The position numbers and the translations under genes are program-made. A model generated the notes under the pieces. The model saw only the letters and a program-made list of their open reading frames with translations. It was not told the DNA's origin and made no database searches. Positions 16,379 through 25,141 of a stretch of DNA of 64,000 nt are shown piece by piece. The stretch lies in assembly GCF_037622515.1 (NCBI RefSeq), contig NZ_JBBJCN010000001.1, forward strand, positions 372,001-436,000, given 5' to 3'. How positions within the stretch are numbered: the stretch's first letter is position 1; every line of letters starts with the position of its first letter. This DNA comes from Paradesertivirga superstes (lineage in GTDB: Bacteria > Bacteroidota > Bacteroidia > Sphingobacteriales > Sphingobacteriaceae).

Positions 16379-16882
16379 TTACCAGCCTCTGTAACCAATT
16401 GGCAATAAGTAAACTAATTTAATCACAGGAGCGTTCTTACGTGCACCGTTTATAGGATTTAGTTCTCCTATACTATAGCCAGCGCTTACTCCGATTGTTT
16501 GATTATAAGTGTAAATTATTCCGGCGCCCGTTTCTAAGCGCATTGGTGACTTTACAGCTGAGAATGATTGCGATCTGATACCATCAAAAATATCACATTG
16601 CAAATACATACTAATTTCTTTATATACTTTCGCCTGCGAATAAATTCTTCCTCCAAGTACCTTCTTAAATTCGGTATTAATTGTATATCCTTTCATCACC
16701 GGTCCAACAGATAGTTGTTGTCCCTGGAAATTTTCAAAACCTGCAAGTACCGCACCCTGAAAGTTCTCGAACTGATAGTTTGCCGCCCCGGCCTGAGCTG
16801 TTAAATGCCAGTTTAAATTCTGCGCCTTAACAGATGTAATAAAAAACACGATAAATAATAAGATTAAACACTTCCTCATCAT
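16379..16882 (-). CDS. Small exported protein, probable outer-membrane barrel
   Basis: A 167-residue protein with a signal peptide (MMRKCLILLFIVFFITSVKAQ). The rest is made of alternating strands ending in an aromatic C-terminus (PIGYRGW), as in small outer-membrane barrels. I do not recognise the family. The second Met is an alternative start. It lies 62 bases upstream of the hydrolase gene on the same strand and is divergent from the GH1-like gene across a 366-base gap. Confidence 0.6.
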   Translation of the reverse strand: MMRKCLILLFIVFFITSVKAQNLNWHLTAQAGAANYQFENFQGAVLAGFENFQGQQLSVGPVMKGYTINTEFKKVLGGRIYSQAKVYKEISMYLQCDIFDGIRSQSFSAVKSPMRLETGAGIIYTYNQTIGVSAGYSIGELNPINGARKNAPVIKLVYLLPIGYRGW

Positions 16883-17248
16883 ATTGTTTAATTACAAATT
16901 CCAATCCACTTTTTTTTTGGGAAAAAGCCTTTAGTATTAGCTTAATAAACGCACCTTATTTATATATGCTTAATTAACAATCATGAGGAAAGAGTAGTGA
17001 TATCCACATATTGTATCAGAATTTCCACGACACGGAATACTTTAAACTATTTTAATTACTCAAACTTCCTGATAAAATATCCTTAAATAATACATCTGAT
17101 TAATACGAAAAGCAAAAATTTAAAATTCCTTTTTATTGTTAGAAATCAAATCATTAGCTAACAAAAAAGACCAAAACTTTCTTAGGCGGAAAAAAATCAA
17201 TCCAACAAGCTGTTAGAAAATTTGTTGTAAGGTTATTTATTGGATGTA
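16883..17248. other. 366-base intergenic region between divergent genes
   Basis: An AT-rich stretch separating the small barrel gene (minus) from the GH1-like gene (plus). It should contain both promoters, but I could not identify convincing TTG/TAnnTTTG pairs. No open frame, tRNA or strong hairpin was seen. Confidence 0.5.
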
Positions 17249-18466
17249 ATGAGAAGAAACAAGTTCATGTTCGCTACCGGGATAGAAAACAGTTATCCCA
17301 TGATTACGCTTCCCGATGGCTCGAGAAAACGAGTTGACGAAATGGAAAAGTGCGGTCATTACAAGTACTGGAAAGAGGATTTCAACCTTGTAAAAGAAAT
17401 GGGGATAGAATTTCTAAGATACGGAGCTCCCCTTCACAAAACTCACCTCGGCCCGGGTAAATACGATTGGACATTTGTTGATGAAACATTTAACTATATG
17501 AAGGAAGTTGGCATAACTCCTATTGTGGACTTATGTCATTTCGGGTTACCCGACTGGCTGGACGATTTTCAAAATAAAGATTTTCCGATTCATTTTGCAG
17601 AATATGCCAAAGCTTTTGCAATGAGGTTCCCATACGTAGAAATGTACACCCCTGTAAATGAAATATTTGTAGCTGCTATGTTTTCTGCACAGTATGGTTG
17701 GTGGAATGAATGCAAAACAGATGACAAATCGTTTGTACGGGCATTAACTAATCTTTGCAAAGCAAATGTTCTGGCTATGAACGCCATTTTAGAAGTTCAA
17801 CCCAATGCTACATTTATTCAAAGTGAGTCATCAGAATATTTTCATCCTGAAACCCCGGATTGCGATCCTTTAGCTGCCTTTCTTAATCAGAAGCGCTTTT
17901 TGTCGCTCGACTTAAGTTATGGATACCCTATAAGTGTAGGAATGTATGAATATCTGCGAGAAAATGGGATGAGTAAGCATGAATACCACTGGTTTGAGAA
18001 TAATATAATCAAGGGTAATTGCATTATGGGTAATGATTATTATATTACTAATGAGCATATGGTTCATGAAAATGGAAGCACATCTGCCGCGGGTGAAATT
18101 TTCGGATATTATGTAATTACGCATCAATATTTCAGCAGATATAAATTACCGGTAATGCACACAGAAACTAATATTTCTGAAAACAATGCTTTGCGATGGC
18201 TGCAAACTCAATGGGCAAATGTGCGTCGTTTAAAACGTGATGGGATTCCTATTTATGGTTTTACCTGGTACAGCCTCACAGATCAGGTCGACTGGGATTC
18301 AGCGCTGCGAAACGATGCCGGCAATGTAAACTCACTAGGATTGTACGATTTAAACAGAAAAATCCGGCCTGTGGGTGAAGCCTATAAACACCTCATTCAT
18401 CAATGGAGAGACGCATTAGAACACGAAAGTTACGTTTTAACTTTTAAATCCGGATATTACAAATAG
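17249..18466 (+). CDS. Family 1 glycoside hydrolase-like protein
   Basis: A 405-residue TIM-barrel glycosidase with no signal peptide. The acid/base glutamate is probably Glu138 in TPVNEI, the position of TFNEP in GH1, and the nucleophile Glu306 in HTETN, where GH1 has ITENG. Further barrel motifs fit (DLCHFGLPDWL near 94, GFTWYSLTDQVDWDSAL near 350). Both active-site motifs deviate from the classic forms, so the substrate may differ from ordinary beta-glucosides. The ATG at 17249 is chosen over a TTG three codons earlier. It is followed after 31 bases by an esterase gene. Confidence 0.75.
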   Translation: MRRNKFMFATGIENSYPMITLPDGSRKRVDEMEKCGHYKYWKEDFNLVKEMGIEFLRYGAPLHKTHLGPGKYDWTFVDETFNYMKEVGITPIVDLCHFGLPDWLDDFQNKDFPIHFAEYAKAFAMRFPYVEMYTPVNEIFVAAMFSAQYGWWNECKTDDKSFVRALTNLCKANVLAMNAILEVQPNATFIQSESSEYFHPETPDCDPLAAFLNQKRFLSLDLSYGYPISVGMYEYLRENGMSKHEYHWFENNIIKGNCIMGNDYYITNEHMVHENGSTSAAGEIFGYYVITHQYFSRYKLPVMHTETNISENNALRWLQTQWANVRRLKRDGIPIYGFTWYSLTDQVDWDSALRNDAGNVNSLGLYDLNRKIRPVGEAYKHLIHQWRDALEHESYVLTFKSGYYK

Positions 18467-18497
18467 TTGATTTTGTATATTGCGTGAAAGTATAACC

Positions 18498-19430
18498 ATG
18501 TATAAATCAATTTTATTTACGGCATTGTTCGCAATTTCCATGAACATAAATGCCCAGACCGTCATTCCTCTATATTCGGGAAAAGTTCCCAATTCGATTG
18601 AAAGCTCTGAACCGGAAGTTAAAAACGTAAATGATGCAGGTCAAATAAGATTCGGAAAGGTAACTCAGCCTACTTTAGAAATCCATCTCCCAAACAAAGA
18701 CAAAGCTACCGGAGCCGCAGTTATAATTATACCAGGTGGTGGATATAGCATAGTGTCTTATACACATGAAGGAACGAACGTGGCCAGGGAATTTAATAAA
18801 ATGGGAATTGCGGCGTTCATCCTGAAATATCGCCTGCCCTCTGATAAAATCATGGTTGATAAAACCATAGGTCCTTTACAGGACGCTCAGCAGGCGATAA
18901 AAACGGTAAGAATGCGCTCAAAGGAATGGGGCGTTGATACTGCTAAAGTTGGCGTAATTGGCTTTTCTGCAGGCGGACATTTAGCTTCTACGGCCGGTAC
19001 TCATTTTACTACAGCCGTAATTGATAATAAGGAAAAAGTAAATCTGCGTCCCTCCTTTATGATATTAATGTACCCGGTTATCAGCTTAACAGAAAACTTA
19101 ATGCACAAGGGATCACGGGACAATTTGATTGGCTCTGCTCCGGAAAGCAAGCTTACCAATCTATATTCGAATGAAACGCAGGTAACCGAAAAAACGCCTC
19201 CAACTATACTTATTCATGCAGGCGACGACAAAACGGTAAAGGTTGCAAATAGCTTACGCTTTTATGAGTCGCTGTTAAATTGCGGGGTATCTGCCGAAAT
19301 GCATATTTACCCAAAAGGAGGGCACGGTTTCGGAGTCAATAACAGAACCACATCTGATAAATGGACAGAACGTGTTGAAAACTGGCTAAAGGCAGAGAAT
19401 ATTATTCCAAAATCAGTGATTAAAGAATAA
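18498..19430 (+). CDS. Exported alpha/beta-hydrolase esterase, acetylxylan-esterase-like
   Basis: A 310-residue protein with a signal peptide (MYKSILFTALFAISMNINAQ). It has an oxyanion motif IPGGGYSIVS near 78, the nucleophile elbow GFSAGG (Ser157), an acid in HAGDDKTV and a His in GGHGFG. This layout is typical of Bacteroidota carbohydrate esterases of the BD-FAE/Axe type. Together with the GH1-like gene just upstream it could deacetylate plant oligosaccharides, which is an inference. The ATG at 18498 is chosen over a TTG six codons upstream because it gives a clean signal peptide. Its last codons form half of the terminator at 19420-19455. Confidence 0.8.
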   Translation: MYKSILFTALFAISMNINAQTVIPLYSGKVPNSIESSEPEVKNVNDAGQIRFGKVTQPTLEIHLPNKDKATGAAVIIIPGGGYSIVSYTHEGTNVAREFNKMGIAAFILKYRLPSDKIMVDKTIGPLQDAQQAIKTVRMRSKEWGVDTAKVGVIGFSAGGHLASTAGTHFTTAVIDNKEKVNLRPSFMILMYPVISLTENLMHKGSRDNLIGSAPESKLTNLYSNETQVTEKTPPTILIHAGDDKTVKVANSLRFYESLLNCGVSAEMHIYPKGGHGFGVNNRTTSDKWTERVENWLKAENIIPKSVIKE

Positions 19431-19455
19431 AAGGCATTTACCTTTTATTCTTTAA
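19420..19455. terminator. Bidirectional terminator formed by two converging coding ends
   Basis: A perfect 15-bp inverted repeat (TTAAAGAATAAAAGG / CCTTTTATTCTTTAA) with a six-base loop. Its left arm contains the last codons and stop of the esterase gene (19428-19430), and its right arm holds the last codons of pfkB, whose stop lies in the loop at 19438. Both strands end the stem in a T-rich run. Confidence 0.8.
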
Positions 19456-20373
19456 CCATTTAAACAATCGTAAAGCATCCTCTTTTTTAAAGAGCTGAGT
19501 TCCGGAGTTCATGGTCGCAGCAGATCCACATGCTACGCCCATCCTCACCATTTCGGAATAATTTCCGCCGCGGGCTAATACCGAAACCATTCCCGCAACC
19601 ATACTGTCGCCCGCCCCCACCGTACTTAGTTTCTTTACTGTTGGGGCAGGAATATGCTCTTTTATATCTTTGGTGATCAGATAGGCTCCCTGAGGGCCTA
19701 AAGAAACAACGATAACTTCTGCCTTACCCTCATTTATTAATTCCTGCGCGGCTTCATCTGCCGATTCATTATCAAGAGCATCTTTTCCTACTAAACGGCC
19801 TAATTCACCCAAATTTGGCTTCACCAAAAACACACCTTCATTCATAACTTCTTTCAAGGCCTCTTCAGAAGTATCCACAATTATCATTGAATTCTTCTCT
19901 TTCGCCTTTTTAACAATTCTTTTCAGAAATACAGGTGACATCCCGGGAGGTAAGCTTCCACTGATAACAATGATCTCCGGAAACGGATTTATGCTTTCAA
20001 ACGCTTTAAATAAGTTTTCCTGCTCTGTCTCAGGAATTTCTGAACCTGGCATTCCAAAACGAAATTGCTGGTTTGTAGAACTGGCAACAACAATGAAATT
20101 CTCACGGGTTTCTGCTGTTACCTGAATAGCATGACGGGCGATCTTCTCCTTTTCTAATAAGTCTTCCAATAATTTGCCTGTTCTTCCCCCGGATGGGAAT
20201 AAGGCTTCAGAATCAATATCCAACCTGCGCAAAGCACGCGAAACATTAATACCACCACCTCCCGGCTCAAACTTCGGCTGCTCACACCTAAGCTTTTTCT
20301 CAGGAATAAGCTGATCAATAGTGGTGCTTTTATCAACAGTAGGATTAAGAGTAATGGTTAATACATGTTTCAT
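19438..20373 (-). CDS. pfkB: 6-phosphofructokinase II (PfkB family)
   Basis: A ribokinase-family sugar-phosphate kinase of 311 residues. It resembles E. coli PfkB closely along its length (TLNPTVDKS, EKKLRCEQPKFEPGGGGINV, RFGMPG, VISGSLPPG, VVSLGPQGA). The catalytic base is Asp256 in GAGDS, the same number as in E. coli. The expected reaction is fructose 6-phosphate to fructose 1,6-bisphosphate; tagatose 6-phosphate is a possible second substrate. It stands alone and ends in the shared terminator with the esterase gene. The 220-base gap upstream (20374-20593) holds nothing I can name. Confidence 0.9.
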   Translation of the reverse strand: MKHVLTITLNPTVDKSTTIDQLIPEKKLRCEQPKFEPGGGGINVSRALRRLDIDSEALFPSGGRTGKLLEDLLEKEKIARHAIQVTAETRENFIVVASSTNQQFRFGMPGSEIPETEQENLFKAFESINPFPEIIVISGSLPPGMSPVFLKRIVKKAKEKNSMIIVDTSEEALKEVMNEGVFLVKPNLGELGRLVGKDALDNESADEAAQELINEGKAEVIVVSLGPQGAYLITKDIKEHIPAPTVKKLSTVGAGDSMVAGMVSVLARGGNYSEMVRMGVACGSAATMNSGTQLFKKEDALRLFKWLKNKR

Positions 20374-20593
20374 AAATGAGATTAAGTGTTAGATTTGAGA
20401 CTGATTCTATCATCTTCGTGATTAAACCATTTTCATAAAGGTTTGTTCAGACTCATCGGATAACAAAGAGTTGTTTCAATAGGCCGGGATGCTGACTTAA
20501 CACTTCAGCGTCTCAGGGGTAACTACGATTTAGTGACTCAGACCCTGAATAAACCAGATGACGTCGGTAGCAATTGAATAGCTTCCAACTACT

Positions 20594-21895
20594 TTACAAA
20601 GCAGTTTTAAATACCTCCGAAGCCTCATCGGCAAGCTTTTTATCCCCCAGATAACTCCATCTGATCGTATTAACATATTTCTTTAACACTGAATTCATTT
20701 CAGACAAAGTCACTTTAGTGATTCGTTCTGCTGTTTCATCTGCGATGCGCCAGTCGCCAAGGATCTCTGCACTTCCCAAACTCGACGCAATTGCTCCGGT
20801 GCTTTCTTCTTTCATATAGTTATTGGTTATAAAACCACTTTTTCCGGAAGCAAGTTCTTCCTCAGAAAACCCATTGTCCCTTAAATCCCTAAGCTCCCCG
20901 ATCATAACTTCTACTGAGGCTTTAGGATCGGTAGTACTTACGTACATCACAGCATAGGGCATTAAACGATTTACGCTGTGAGCATAAGGAGCATATGACA
21001 AATTACGTTTCGTCCTGATTTCTCTGAATAAGCGGTTACTTAAGGCAGAGATTGCAAGCCGGAAAGGCAAATAATCACTGCTGGAAACAGCGGGAGCATT
21101 TATACTTCCAGTAATATAATTTGTAGCCAGAACCCTCTCTTCCAGCATTAACTTTGCGGAAACAGGAGACGGCATTGAATAAAGCGCGGGTTTATACGCT
21201 TTAACCGGCAAAGAAGCAAAGGACGATGTTACACGTTTAATAATCTCTTCTTTAGATATCTTTCCTACCACTACAATGAACATACGCTTTTTATTAAGCA
21301 ATTGATTATAATAATAATCCTTAACCTCAGCGGCGCTCAGTTTACTTAAAGTGCTTTCTTCACCTGAAGGATCAATAGCATACGGGGTACCATTGAAAGC
21401 ATTCTTTATGGTAAGATGCTCAATTCTGTCATCAGGATCTGACTCAGACTGCTTAAGTCCGGAAATCATCTTATCCTTCAGCATGTCAAGTTCTTTCGGT
21501 TCAAAAACCGGATTTACGACAGCTTCAGAAAACAGATCCCAGCCTTCGTTAAAAAACCTTGAAATACAATTCATACTAATGGTTCCGTTATCGTAGCCTG
21601 ATGAGCCGCCTACCTCAACACCGTAAGCATCCTCTCTGTCTTTAAAAGCATCTTTATTGAATTTTTTAGTCCCGCATTCTGTAGCGGCAGAAAGAGCCAG
21701 ATGCTCAATACCAGCTTTATCTGCCGGATAATTAGTCACCCCTCCTCTGTAATACATGCTTACATTTATGATCTCTTTTTGAGTTGGCTTCAATATCACC
21801 TTTATGCCCGCTACATCAAATGAAGTCGCTTTCGACTGAGCTAAAGCACCGAGGGTGATGAATAAAAAATATATGCTAAATGAAATTTGTCTCAT
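20594..21895 (-). CDS. M16-family peptidase-like subunit lacking the zinc motif
   Basis: A 433-residue exported protein (signal peptide MRQISFSIYFLFITLGALAQ) with the M16 fold. The HxxEH zinc site is replaced by AGIEHLAL, so only part of it remains and no hydrolysis is expected. The C-terminal half keeps the Arg/Tyr substrate motif (IRTKRNLSYAPYA). Such degenerate copies pair with an active M16 subunit, and one is encoded 17 bases upstream at 21913-23289. Confidence 0.85.
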   Translation of the reverse strand: MRQISFSIYFLFITLGALAQSKATSFDVAGIKVILKPTQKEIINVSMYYRGGVTNYPADKAGIEHLALSAATECGTKKFNKDAFKDREDAYGVEVGGSSGYDNGTISMNCISRFFNEGWDLFSEAVVNPVFEPKELDMLKDKMISGLKQSESDPDDRIEHLTIKNAFNGTPYAIDPSGEESTLSKLSAAEVKDYYYNQLLNKKRMFIVVVGKISKEEIIKRVTSSFASLPVKAYKPALYSMPSPVSAKLMLEERVLATNYITGSINAPAVSSSDYLPFRLAISALSNRLFREIRTKRNLSYAPYAHSVNRLMPYAVMYVSTTDPKASVEVMIGELRDLRDNGFSEEELASGKSGFITNNYMKEESTGAIASSLGSAEILGDWRIADETAERITKVTLSEMNSVLKKYVNTIRWSYLGDKKLADEASEVFKTAL

Positions 21896-21912
21896 AAAAT
21901 GTATTCTCTTAA

Positions 21913-23289
21913 TTATTTAAAGAATTCTTCTGGTTTTAACTCCGCCTTCATCGGAGCACTGATGAGCATCCCGGCAGCATAGGGTTTATTTTTGATGTAC
22001 TTTCTTACATATTGTTGCAAATCTTCACGGCTAACTTTTCTCAGATTTTCTATATAGGTTGTCAGATAATCTATGGAAGCCGATGCCCACCAAAAAGAAA
22101 TGGTATGAACAAAATCGGATGTAATTTCTTCATCTTTTACCTGGCTGATTTCCAGCATGCGCTTAGCTGTTTCAATTTGTTCATCTGTAAGGTAACTATC
22201 AGTATCCCATAAAGCTATCTGACGCTTAACTTCGGCAACGCATTCTTTTATTTTGGAGGGATTGGGCACTACAAAAACGCTGATAGGCCCGGTATGTTTT
22301 TGAGTTAAATAACCAATGTTTACCTGTAAAGCCAAACCCGCATCAACTAAAGCCTTACTAAACTTTGAAGAGTTTTGATTAATGATAAATGAAAATACGT
22401 CTGCCGCATAAGTAGCCGGCAAATCGTTTCTTGTATCCGGTCCGTGCCAGTTCATCATAATAAAAGGGACACGAGAAAGGTCTGATTCGACAATAAAGTG
22501 TTCCGTCTTTGTTAATGGTTTAAATTCCGGAACTGACCACCTTTTCGCAGGATCAAAACCTGCAGGTTTCCAGTCTTTAAAAATCATCTCGGTTTGTTTA
22601 AAAACATCTTCGTGCTTAACATCGCCAGCTATCGTCAATAAAGAATTATCCGGCCAATAATATTTATTTTTAATGGTATCCATTTTAGCTGGTGTTGCAG
22701 AACGTATGATATCATGATTACCGATAACATTTTTTCTGCTATAAAGATCGCCCCACAATTTTTTATTCATTTCATCAAACAGGGCAAAATACGGATTTGA
22801 CTCATTTCGCTGAAACTCGCCATCAACTACTACATTTTCTTTATGCATTTCCTCGGCATCAAATTTTGGATACCTGATAGCCGAATTCATGAATTCTAGT
22901 CCATGCTGAAGATTAAATTTAGGTAAGGTAAAGTAATAATTCACCAGCTCCTGAGAGGTAGTACCGTTAAAGCTTATCCCCAATTCACTCACCCTGTTAA
23001 GAAAATCTTCCTGACTGGGATAGTCTTTATTTGCCTTAAAAAACATATGCTCGTACAAATGGCTCAGACCATTATATTGAGGAGATTCGGTATATGATCC
23101 GTTCTTTACAGCAATTTCAATCGTTGCCAATGGCACGCTGTTGTCTTCAAGCACGAGCACATCCAAACCATTGGAAAGCTTCTTGAAAAACATGTTAGCG
23201 GGCAGTTTAACTTTCGGCGCCGTAGTCTGGGCCTGCGTGGTTCCGATCAGAAAGCAGGTAATTAAAACATATAAAATATTTTTTATCAT
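21913..23289 (-). CDS. M16-family zinc metallopeptidase, catalytic subunit
   Basis: A 458-residue exported peptidase. The frame is open to 23376, but the ATG at 23289 begins a proper signal peptide (MIKNILYVLITCFLIGTTQAQ). The inverted zinc motif HLYEH is intact in SHLYEHMFFKA, with the downstream Glu expected in the ENVVVDGEF region. It is the lead gene of a pair with the non-catalytic M16 protein at 20594, like the two-subunit mitochondrial-processing-peptidase-type enzymes. It probably acts in the periplasm on peptides or misfolded proteins. Confidence 0.9.
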   Translation of the reverse strand: MIKNILYVLITCFLIGTTQAQTTAPKVKLPANMFFKKLSNGLDVLVLEDNSVPLATIEIAVKNGSYTESPQYNGLSHLYEHMFFKANKDYPSQEDFLNRVSELGISFNGTTSQELVNYYFTLPKFNLQHGLEFMNSAIRYPKFDAEEMHKENVVVDGEFQRNESNPYFALFDEMNKKLWGDLYSRKNVIGNHDIIRSATPAKMDTIKNKYYWPDNSLLTIAGDVKHEDVFKQTEMIFKDWKPAGFDPAKRWSVPEFKPLTKTEHFIVESDLSRVPFIMMNWHGPDTRNDLPATYAADVFSFIINQNSSKFSKALVDAGLALQVNIGYLTQKHTGPISVFVVPNPSKIKECVAEVKRQIALWDTDSYLTDEQIETAKRMLEISQVKDEEITSDFVHTISFWWASASIDYLTTYIENLRKVSREDLQQYVRKYIKNKPYAAGMLISAPMKAELKPEEFFK

Positions 23290-23374
23290 ATATCGGTATT
23301 GCTTGGAAGTAAATATATCAGAAAAATCAAAAAACATCTTCTCCATTTTGGATTTTATATTAATAAATAGCATC

Positions 23375-23626
23375 ATGAAACTTAGTGAAGATTTGTTAAA
23401 AATACTTAGTATGAATTATGAAAAATCAAGTCTGATAAACAGCACCTTTAAACGTAAAGACATTTCAATTAAAACCGACAATGAAGGTAATCCAGTATTA
23501 TTATTCATAGGGAAAAGAACTGATGACGGCACAATTAAGGGTGAACGATATGTAAGAACCTTAAAACGGGATAAAAACGGAAATATTTTTAAAGATCATT
23601 GGGAGTTAAAAGGAAGATCTATATAA
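23375..23626 (+). CDS. Conserved-looking hypothetical protein, 83 residues
   Basis: A small soluble protein starting at the ATG at 23375 (MKLSEDLLKILSMNYEKSS). Its strongly polar second half (GERYVRTLKRDKNGNIFKDHWELKGR) is of a kind I associate with small hypothetical proteins of Sphingobacteriales. Function unknown. It is divergent from the M16 pair across 85 bases. A coding-like stretch in another frame begins in its last codons (23610-23738). Confidence 0.7.
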   Translation: MKLSEDLLKILSMNYEKSSLINSTFKRKDISIKTDNEGNPVLLFIGKRTDDGTIKGERYVRTLKRDKNGNIFKDHWELKGRSI

Positions 23627-23738
23627 AGATCTGACGGTCAATCCGAAAGCACTGGATAAATTTAAAGATTTATACCATGATAAAACTATTAGTGCCCGGG
23701 GTGTGTTAGGAAATAAAAAATTTGTTTATGCTTGCTAA
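23610..23738 (+). pseudogene. Start-less coding-like stretch between the 83-residue gene and the CinA-like gene
   Basis: One frame is open from 23610 to a TAA at 23736 and reads with protein-like composition (for example NPKALDKFKDLYHDKTI, then ARGVLGNKKFVYAC). It has no ATG and is closed by a TAA just upstream at 23607. It overlaps the end of the 83-residue gene and the first codons of the next one. It may be the tail of a decayed gene, or a lost C-terminal extension of the 83-residue protein after a frameshift. Chance is also possible for 43 codons. Confidence 0.35.
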
Positions 23739-24207
23739 ATCAGTTATTGCTTGTTGCCATACAATCTTATCTCAGGACCTGACTATTGCTTTTGTAGAAA
23801 GTGCAAGTACCGGAAGACTAATTTATGATTTCACCTCGGTACCGGATTGCGGAAAGATTGTAAAAGGCAGCATTGTGTGCTATGACCGTAGTGTTAAGGA
23901 AGACCTTTTAAAAGTTCCGCCCCAGATTATTGATAAATATTCAGCCGAATCTCCTGAGGTTACGCAATTATTAGCGGAAGGCCTCAAAGAATTAATTCCT
24001 GCAGATATTATTGTTTCGGTTACAGGATTAGCAGCCCCCGGTGGAAGTGAAACCGAAGAAAAACCTGTAGGAACAATGTTTATACATGTAATTATGCAAG
24101 ACAGGGCCTGGAAAACAAGTGTGTTTTTTGAAGGAAACCCGGATGAAATAATTGCTCAGACTATTGACGCGGTTGCCAGTCTTTTACTGGAAGAACTTAC
24201 AAATTGA
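23728..24207 (+). CDS. CinA C-terminal domain-like (PncC-type) amidohydrolase
   Basis: A 159-residue stand-alone CinA C-terminal domain. PncC enzymes deamidate nicotinamide mononucleotide. The family active-site segment AESCTGG appears here as VESASTGR, with Ser retained but the glycine pair altered; the later motifs (GSIVCYDRSVK, VTGLAAPGGSETEEKPVGT) are recognisable. The change suggests shifted activity or a Bacteroidota subtype. The ATG at 23728 is chosen over a TTG two codons upstream. A 21-bp terminator hairpin follows. Confidence 0.72.
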   Translation: MLAKSVIACCHTILSQDLTIAFVESASTGRLIYDFTSVPDCGKIVKGSIVCYDRSVKEDLLKVPPQIIDKYSAESPEVTQLLAEGLKELIPADIIVSVTGLAAPGGSETEEKPVGTMFIHVIMQDRAWKTSVFFEGNPDEIIAQTIDAVASLLLEELTN

Positions 24208-24224
24208 AGATGCCGGAAAATGTT

Positions 24225-24270
24225 AAAAATTAAAGGAGCAAAATTTTACAATTTTGCTCCTTTAATTTTT
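24225..24270. terminator. Bidirectional terminator with 21-bp perfect stem
   Basis: AAAAATTAAAGGAGCAAAATT and its exact reverse complement flank the four-base loop TTAC. T-runs occur on both strands, so it can end the CinA-like gene (plus) and the small minus-strand frame at 24246-24410, whose last codons lie inside the stem. Confidence 0.85.
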
Positions 24271-24410
24271 ACTGTTGATTTTGAACTGTCTGTCTTATTT
24301 ATCTCAAACCAACTATTGTGAGCGGTATAAGATGAAGCAGGAGCTGTTCTGATAGAATCAGTTGGTGTTAATTTCATTAAATTTTCTAGGGTAGGATCAA
24401 AATTTCTCAT
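24246..24410 (-). CDS. Small 54-residue protein gene ending inside the terminator
   Basis: A minus-strand frame from the ATG at 24410 to the TAA at 24246-24248 encodes 54 residues (starting MRNFDPTLENLMKLTPTD, with SYTAHNSWFEINKTD in the middle and VKIKGAKL at the end). It is polar and balanced, with a single Trp, no Cys and no signal peptide. The final codons form one arm of the terminator stem, so stop and termination are fused. No function or family recognised; no modifying enzymes lie nearby. The remaining gap to 24678 shows only a minor GCCGG/CCGGC inverted repeat and weak frames. Confidence 0.5.
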   Translation of the reverse strand: MRNFDPTLENLMKLTPTDSIRTAPASSYTAHNSWFEINKTDSSKSTVKIKGAKL

Positions 24411-24678
24411 AGCATTATTAGGTAGTTTTTTATGTTCAAACTGCAGATATACAGAATACTACAATAAGTGTTCCTAAAACTAAGCTTTATACCTGCTTCC
24501 TGATTTTTGGATTTTTTTTTACAAAAAAAATTGAAATTCCACACTTTAAGCCCAATTCTTTCTTTTAAGAAAAATGCCGGGAATGATCCGGCTGAATATC
24601 TATCTAAACATTTGTCTGCGAAAACATACGCGATCTATAAAAAAATATACATTGTCTTAAAAAGAACTATCTTTTTTC

Positions 24679-25137
24679 CTAAAAGTTTCCTTTTGTAGCT
24701 TCTACTCCAAACCTGTTTAAAAAGTCAACACCTTCGTCAAAAGAAAGACCTTTATATTCGGCATAAGAATCTTTATAAAACACTTTCTTAATTCCAGAAG
24801 AAAATATTATTCTGGCACATGGCAGGCATGGAGAAAGGGTTATGTACAAGGTCGACCCTTCTAAATCAGCACCGTTTTTAACTGCATAAAGTATAGCGTT
24901 TTCCTCCGCATGAAGAGCCAGAGAACAACTTCCCCTGGCATCCCGAGGGCAGCCCGTATCCGGCCATTCTTCGTCACAGTTATGAGTTCCGGCTGGCGGA
25001 CCATTATATCCAATAGAAATAATCCGGGTTTCTTTGGTAAGAACAGCACCAACCTGAGCCTTCACGCAATGCGAGCGTTTGGCCAGGTCGGAAGCAAGAT
25101 TCATGAAAATACTATCAAAGCTTGGTTTATCAATCAT
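24679..25137 (-). CDS. dCMP deaminase family protein
   Basis: A 152-residue zinc-dependent deaminase that probably converts dCMP to dUMP for thymidylate synthesis. The zinc site is clear: His76 and Glu78 in HAEEN, and Cys104 and Cys107 in SPCLPC. A family-typical insertion carries additional cysteines (HNCDEEWPDTGCP). The ATG at 25137 is used; a longer frame would run into the upstream transporter gene, which ends at 25142. It is likely co-transcribed with that gene. Confidence 0.88.
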   Translation of the reverse strand: MIDKPSFDSIFMNLASDLAKRSHCVKAQVGAVLTKETRIISIGYNGPPAGTHNCDEEWPDTGCPRDARGSCSLALHAEENAILYAVKNGADLEGSTLYITLSPCLPCARIIFSSGIKKVFYKDSYAEYKGLSFDEGVDFLNRFGVEATKGNF

Positions 25138-25141
25138 TAAA

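Noticed and set aside
24507..24698. A 63-codon plus-strand frame in the gap before the deaminase gene
   Set aside because: Lys/Leu/Phe-rich from AT-rich sequence, overlaps the deaminase end, no start context; left out.
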